A stretch of DNA of 64,000 bases from Mantis religiosa (lineage: Eukaryota; Arthropoda; Insecta; Mantodea; Mantidae): assembly GCA_030765055.1 (NCBI GenBank), contig CM060952.1:175617905-175681904 (forward strand), given 5' to 3'. Position 1 is the first letter of the stretch. Each line of letters begins with the position of its first letter. The translations under genes were made by a program, and so were the position numbers. The notes below the pieces were generated by a model. That model saw only the letters and a program-made list of their open reading frames with translations. It searched no databases and was not told the origin of the DNA. This document shows, piece by piece, positions 58,691 to 64,000 of this stretch.

Positions 58691-59799
58691 CCTAAGCTGT
58701 TTGGCAGTAAAATTTTTCCCTACAAATAAACTTTTAAAATAAAAATTCCCGGGTGCAAAATACTGCACCCTGTCCTTCAACCTGAAGGTACATAAATTTG
58801 TAACCTCAAAATTAACTCCAACCTCAAAACCTACAAGACATCCTACAAAATCCCAACTGTATAACCTTACCTGCGGCAGAACCCTTATTTGGTGAGCACG
58901 CAGCAAAAACCTTCTGGCTTTATACAGCCAGCCAACACCCTCGGTCGGTCTGTAAAACATGATTCATTGTCTTGCCTTTAAAGTGACACTCCTTAAATGT
59001 TCCCAATAATTGCAACTACACTGAGGATATAGTTAAGTGCAATGAATAGCATTACCAGTTCATTCCTCCTAAACTGAGATACCATGAGTAATATTGATAT
59101 TTAATCCTCTGTTAACCACGCTGTCATTTTCAAGGACCATATGAAAGCTATCGCACTGCTGGAGTTTCCTACTGCAGTTCTTTTATATGGCAATAAATCA
59201 TGAAACTGTCACTTGTAAGAACACTTAAAACATTGGTTTAGTTTGGAGCTGAATACATACTTTGGGATCAAAAGATCAGCGCCTAACCAAATAATCTACC
59301 CAGACCTAGCAATTAGCAGATTAGGATATTTAGAATTTAAGTGAAACATGCAGGCAAATTTGACTCTTCAAGACGGAATAAATATGCCACAGATTATAGT
59401 ATTCTGTTTAATAAGAGAATTTAAACATTTTTTTATCATGTCCAAAAATATTTTCTGTAACAATTGTTTTGCATATAGTGACCGATATGTTGTATTCCTT
59501 ATTTGTCATATGACTCAAAGATTAGTACAACAGTTTATATTATTTCCTTGTACCTCTATAGGAAAGAAAAACGTTACTACCTATTTTTCAAGCTGACCAT
59601 CAAGAGAGCCGTAATACTAATAAAAAAGTAATTAATGTTACTCCTAAAATGATCAATTAAAAACAAATACCTTTCAGTAGTTGACTAATTACCATGCAAT
59701 TTATTATGCAAAGCAGTCACTATTATAGTTAAAAGAAACGTAACAACGGATGTAAGGAAAGCAATACGGGTATTACAAACATGCAAAAATAGTTCCTAT
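58691..59799. other. Anonymous AT-rich DNA
   Basis: Nothing recognised beyond short frames. Confidence 0.5.
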
Positions 59800-60288
59800 T
59801 GTCACGGCAACAAGCATAAAAGTTTCGGCACAAATAGACAACAGACGGCGGCTATTGTTGCGCGGTAATAAAGAACTTGCATAAGTAGTTAACGATAGCT
59901 GGCAAACAAAGAGAGCTTATGTAAAGGACTTGCCGGCTCAGATAGGGCTTCAGTGTTTGGAAGGTTCTAGTGATACCTCGATTGACAGAGAAAAGTTGTT
60001 TTTGTTTATTGTTTCGGAAATATCTCGAATTGAGGAATGAGGTATTTAAGGAAGTGCCGACTCGCCAAGAGTTAGTTGTAAACAGAGTAAGCAGAGAACA
60101 GCTGAGAGTGTTGATGTTGTGAATAGTGGAAGTTGAGTAGCCTGTTTGTTATTGTCATCGTCCTTGGTATACTGATTGTGTACGTAACGTAATGCTGCTT
60201 TAATCTATAAGTGCATTTCATCGGAAATAAAAAACATTTAGGATTTCGGCAAATTGGACTTTTAATTCTACGAACCCACAAAGTCACA
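59800..60288 (+). mobile_element. Possible solo LTR
   Basis: A block starting TGTCACGG and ending AGTCACA (TG...CA) has a TATA-like TATTTAAG at 60043, AATAAA at 60226-60231, and an end (60249-60288) that recurs at 39816-39855. These are the parts of an LTR in the right order and a typical size (489 bp). No clear flanking target duplication or internal region was seen, so the boundaries are guesses. Confidence 0.35.
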
Positions 60289-60296
60289 ATATGTTC

Positions 60297-61485
60297 AGAG
60301 CGTGAAGTATTAATCCTTACACTAAGGTTAACATCACACAAAAATATATAATTCTCGATAAAAAATACAACGAAATCATGAGGCAAAAGTTTGATAAAAA
60401 TTGTCATATAAAAGCCGTAATATATTTTTCAGATATATGCAGAAAAAATGTGCTATTACAGTATTCAAAACGTAATATGTTTTACCTTTAAGTATGAACC
60501 AAATTCATGCACACAAAGCTCTATTCGAAACAAATGTCAACTTTGGTTCTCGCGTTCTTTATTTATGATTCTAAATGTATAGTTGTCACTCCATTTTAAT
60601 GACAGTATTCTTTGGGATTGTAGTTAGAAAAAATGAAATGGACATCATGGTTTTCTGAAAATAACCCGATGCAGGAATATCTGCCACAAAGATACTTATC
60701 CGATTTTGACACAGTATCTGTCTGCCTAAACGAGGTTGCTTCAATTTCTAGCAGGGCGCTTCACTCATGAGCAGAGACCTATCTCAGATTATGCCTGGGT
60801 CTATGAACAAAGTAAGGATGACACTGGAATCTAAGTTTGAAACCCTTAGAAATAGTGTTCACTTAAATCGAGAAGTTGCCGACTAATGGAGAGTAATATA
60901 TATCTAAACGTCCACAGTTAATGTAGATCAATCCTATACTACGCGATAATACGTCATTTTATGCTTGATGCAAGAAGACACTTCATTCGGTTACCTAATG
61001 TTCCACTAGCGATGGGATCAAAGTCCAAGATTCCGCCAGAATGTTTTGATCAGCTTCCCCTTATAACCTCTCCTTTTGCTAGTAAATCTAAAAAACCCAC
61101 TACAAGCTTTTAATACGATGTTGCTACTTCAATTTTATATTAATGAAATTTTATTTTTTCCAATCTAAAATTTCTCTATGAATTTCTAAAACGTACTTTC
61201 CAATATTCCAAGAATTCCAAGCTAGCCTGCTATGGTTATTCTGGTAACATTGGTTAGGGTTTTGCCCTCTCTTAAGTTAAACTACCAAACTACCCGGAAT
61301 CTGCTTGGAAACCAGCCCTAGCTAATTACGTCCTTCTAATGTCCCCTTACTCCGAGCCAAACTGTACTCATAATGCATTACCAAGCCTACAACTCTTTAG
61401 CATTTAACGAAAGCATGAAATATTCATATTTGATTTTATTAATGTCTTAATTTTTCTAACTGGTCCATAATTTCTGCATGATTCA

Positions 61486-61490
<5 letters not shown>
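60297..61490. other. Anonymous AT-rich DNA
   Basis: No gene recognised. Confidence 0.5.

Positions 61491-61573
<83 letters not shown>
61491..61573. repeat. (CA)n microsatellite, 83 bp
   Basis: A perfect AC dinucleotide run. Confidence 0.98.
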
Positions 61574-61577
<4 letters not shown>

Positions 61578-62263
61578 TAACTATGAAGCCTTAAGAGAAA
61601 TGTCCCTACAAGTGAAGACAAAAGAGCCCTTGAAGTGGTGGAAATTATTTTTGTAGCATTAATCATTTAGAAACAATTTTATATATCCGATTTTTCGGTA
61701 CTTTAGCAAACATGTTTTTGAATGCACTTCATTAGATTTCCTGAATTGTTACAATGTGTACGTAATGGAAAGATGGGTCAATAGAAACTGAGTTCCAGCA
61801 GAATTTTATAAACTGTTTCACCACGTATATTGAAATCATTTCTGCAATATTCATTACAATTAAGACGATTAAGCGCATTATAGCATTCTCTTTTACGTAT
61901 ATACTCCGGGACATTTATTAAAATGTAAAATAAAGTGACTGCACCCATCCGATCTTTCAGTGTTATTTCTCAAGGTTTCTTAATGTCATTACCTCACTTA
62001 ATCTCCAGCAAATATTAGCCAAAATTTACCTAATATAATATCTATCAAGAATTAAGTGCATTTATGACAAAAATAGTAGTTAAACTGGCATAGTTGAGAA
62101 GAAGGAAGGTACATTAATAATTATGTATGATTGTTTACAGGGATTAAGAAACAGGTGACTAAAAGGCCAGATATTTTAAGAAACAAAAGAAAACAAAATT
62201 AGTTATCTTATTATAAGATGCACCATTGTTAAAATCCGTAAATATATTGGAGTTCATTACATA
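61574..62263. other. Anonymous AT-rich DNA
   Basis: Nothing recognised. Confidence 0.5.
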
Positions 62264-62381
62264 GTGTGTGTGTGTGTGTCTGTGTGTGTGCGTGTGTTGT
62301 GCGTGTGTGTGCGTGTGTTGTGCGTGTGTGTGTGTGTGTGCGTGTGTTGTGCGTGTGTGTGTGCGTGTGTGTGTGTGTGTC
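62264..62381. repeat. (GT)n array with higher-order GTGC units
   Basis: A GT run in which GCGTGTGTTGTGCGTGTGTG recurs three times, indicating duplication of a compound unit rather than simple slippage. Confidence 0.95.
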
Positions 62382-63379
62382 TGAATCCTCTCTTACTCCA
62401 TGTAGCAAAACTTGTTATTGTTGTTGGAAAAATGCATTTTCTTACCATTATTCATGATTTTGCGTGATTGTTGCTAGCAGCTTTCTTTTAATTATATTCT
62501 TTTTAAAGGTTTTGCTTTATTTGTTTGCATGTTGTTCTGCATAGGATGTCATATCGATCGATCGAGCTGCAATTAGTGTAGCTATGATGGTACATAGATG
62601 TCATTATTTGCTTTCCAAGCATAGATGCCTTTATTTCTTTTACATACATGCTTCTGTCAGTTTTTTACCTTTTTATTCATAACAGTATGCATGAAGCTTC
62701 CAACCCCTGCCCCTCTTCTGCTTTCAGCTTTGCACTCGTGAATTACCTGACCTTCTAGTTGAAAATGACTCACGTGCCTAGCTGGAGGTGATTCATTGTT
62801 TGCGAAGGATCAATATAACTACATTGTCAGCCCATCCTCTGGCAGTTATTAAAGCTTTACAGTTCAATATAATAAGGAGATTTCAATATAATAAGCAGAT
62901 AAAGCTGATAGCAAAGCTTCTTTCCGATGTAACCTAATTTTCGAGATTTCCGAACCTCATTACTGCATTCCATCTGTAAATTCGATGTCAAAGTTATCTA
63001 AAATGTACTTCTTTCTGCCAATGATTTATTAGTTCATATAAAAAAGGTTTAACTTCCAAAAATGTCAAATTTCGGAACCTAATTTTCCATCGATGAACAA
63101 GTGATAATTTTTGTTTAAGAATTATTTTCTCTGATTTTTCATATGTTAATACATTTATACAATGCTATGTTTGATAAAATTAAATAAAATGAATTCGTAT
63201 AAAATTACCGTCTTACGTTCCTAAAATATATTTGAGCATATTTGCAGGTCATGTGTGATCAAAATGGCCATCTGATTCAAATTTTCTTTAGTTATAAAGA
63301 ATAGCTTAGTTTATTTAAGCACCACATTTTATGACACATTCAATTGTTATAGTGCAATGAACTCACGCAAGAACGGTGT
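62382..63379. other. Anonymous AT-rich DNA
   Basis: Nothing recognised. Confidence 0.5.
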
Positions 63380-63649
63380 TCAATTCAGTGATACAGAATT
63401 TTTCTCAAAATTTATTTTAGGCTCAGTTTTGAACTTGCAAATATTCAGGGCATTATTCCTAACAAAAAAGTCGGGGGACCCACATCTAAAAATGTTCCAG
63501 ATGCTGGGGAACCGATTAGAATTCTTCACTTGTAGATTCGCCTTCCTGCTTTGGTTGTCCTCAGCATGCGTACGACCTCTTATCAATTCTTTTATGTAAT
63601 CCTCTGGGTTCCACATATGTACTGGAGGTCCATTAATAGTCATAAACAT
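63380..63649 (-). other. Unrecognised 89-codon open frame
   Basis: The frame begins MFMTINGPPVHMWNPEDYI and continues with a charged stretch (GRTHAEDNQSRKANLQ). The VHMWNPEDYI...H.ED..SRK pattern looks protein-like and richer in codon variety than neighbouring frames, and could be a transposase tail or an exon, but I cannot name a family. No splice sites were confirmed. Confidence 0.25.
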
Positions 63650-64000
63650 TATTTGAATGTATTTTGAATGTAAGTATATATTTTGTATTTTTGCAGTATT
63701 TTGAATGTTAAAATAAGAAAGTCAATGAATTTAAAAAAAGTATGAATAATATTATTAGTAAGCGAACTGCATCTCCCCCCCCCCCAAATAGCGGGGAAAC
63801 GGCGAATATCCAAGTTTCTCTCCACTACGGCCCTACAAATATTGTAATCAAATGTACATACTGGATATTTTTGCTGAATTTTCAACATAAACTATAAGTT
63901 ATGGTATAAAATAAGTCAAACTTTTAAATATCTAGGAAGAGATGACAGTCAATTTATATACCGAAGAAAGACTTTTAAAAATAAGTATATTTAAAAGATT
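63650..64000. other. Anonymous end of window with a C11 run
   Basis: A run of 11 C at 63775-63785 in otherwise AT-rich sequence. Nothing else recognised. Confidence 0.5.

Overview
This is an AT-rich animal genome segment made mostly of transposon relics, SINEs and long microsatellites. The mix points to an arthropod with a large, repeat-heavy genome: mariner/Tc1 transposases, R1/I-like non-LTR elements with RNase H and C-terminal zinc knuckles, a Penelope-like element, and several tRNA-headed SINE families. A cockroach-like polyneopteran insect is my best guess, but the sequence does not prove it. There is no operon structure, no rRNA, no functional tRNA gene and no CRISPR array.

Host genes: only one stretch looks like a real exon. 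It is a start codon followed by a signal-peptide-like sequence and a strong splice donor at 34721-34907 (+), with a TATA/initiator-like pair about 100 bp upstream. No partner exon could be identified. Other open frames are explained by repeats or have no support.

Layout: 0-16 kb is mostly anonymous AT-rich DNA. It holds a 58-bp retroposon stub with target duplication (782-839), two LINE 3' fragments (2.6 and 7.2 kb), several SINE remnants, a repeat pair (4.9 and 9.9 kb) and copy A of a ~0.5-kb retroposon family (12.4 kb). 17.2-18.0 kb is a minus-strand Penelope-like element with long inverted terminal repeats. 20.6 kb is a complete SINE. 22.1-22.9 kb is a (GAGT)n array followed by an LTR-like block. 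26.9-31.9 kb is a pile-up of at least four LINE fragments, retroposon copy B and a mariner, with all coding relics on the minus strand. 35.4-37.8 kb has an internally deleted R1-like LINE, two SINEs and purine-rich or dinucleotide arrays. 38-45.9 kb has retroposon copy C, shared repeat modules, a 161-bp (CT)n array, a Tc1-like relic and a complete mariner split by retroposon copy D. 47.4-48.6 kb is a SINE abutting a plus-strand mariner. 51-54.4 kb has copy E and a Tc1-like relic interrupted by a LINE. 55.9-56.4 kb is a tetranucleotide mosaic. The last 8 kb is largely anonymous, with an LTR-like block at 59.8-60.3 kb.

How the parts relate: the elements do not cooperate as a pathway; they date one another by nesting. 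The clearest system-like signal is the ~0.5-kb retroposon family (copies A-E). Copy D sits in a mariner reading frame that is restored exactly when copy D is removed, which fixes its 3' end. In copies A and B an 8-nt segment 14 nt inside that end is the perfect reverse complement of the flanking target DNA, and differs between the copies. I propose this as a target-pairing or snap-back signature worth testing.
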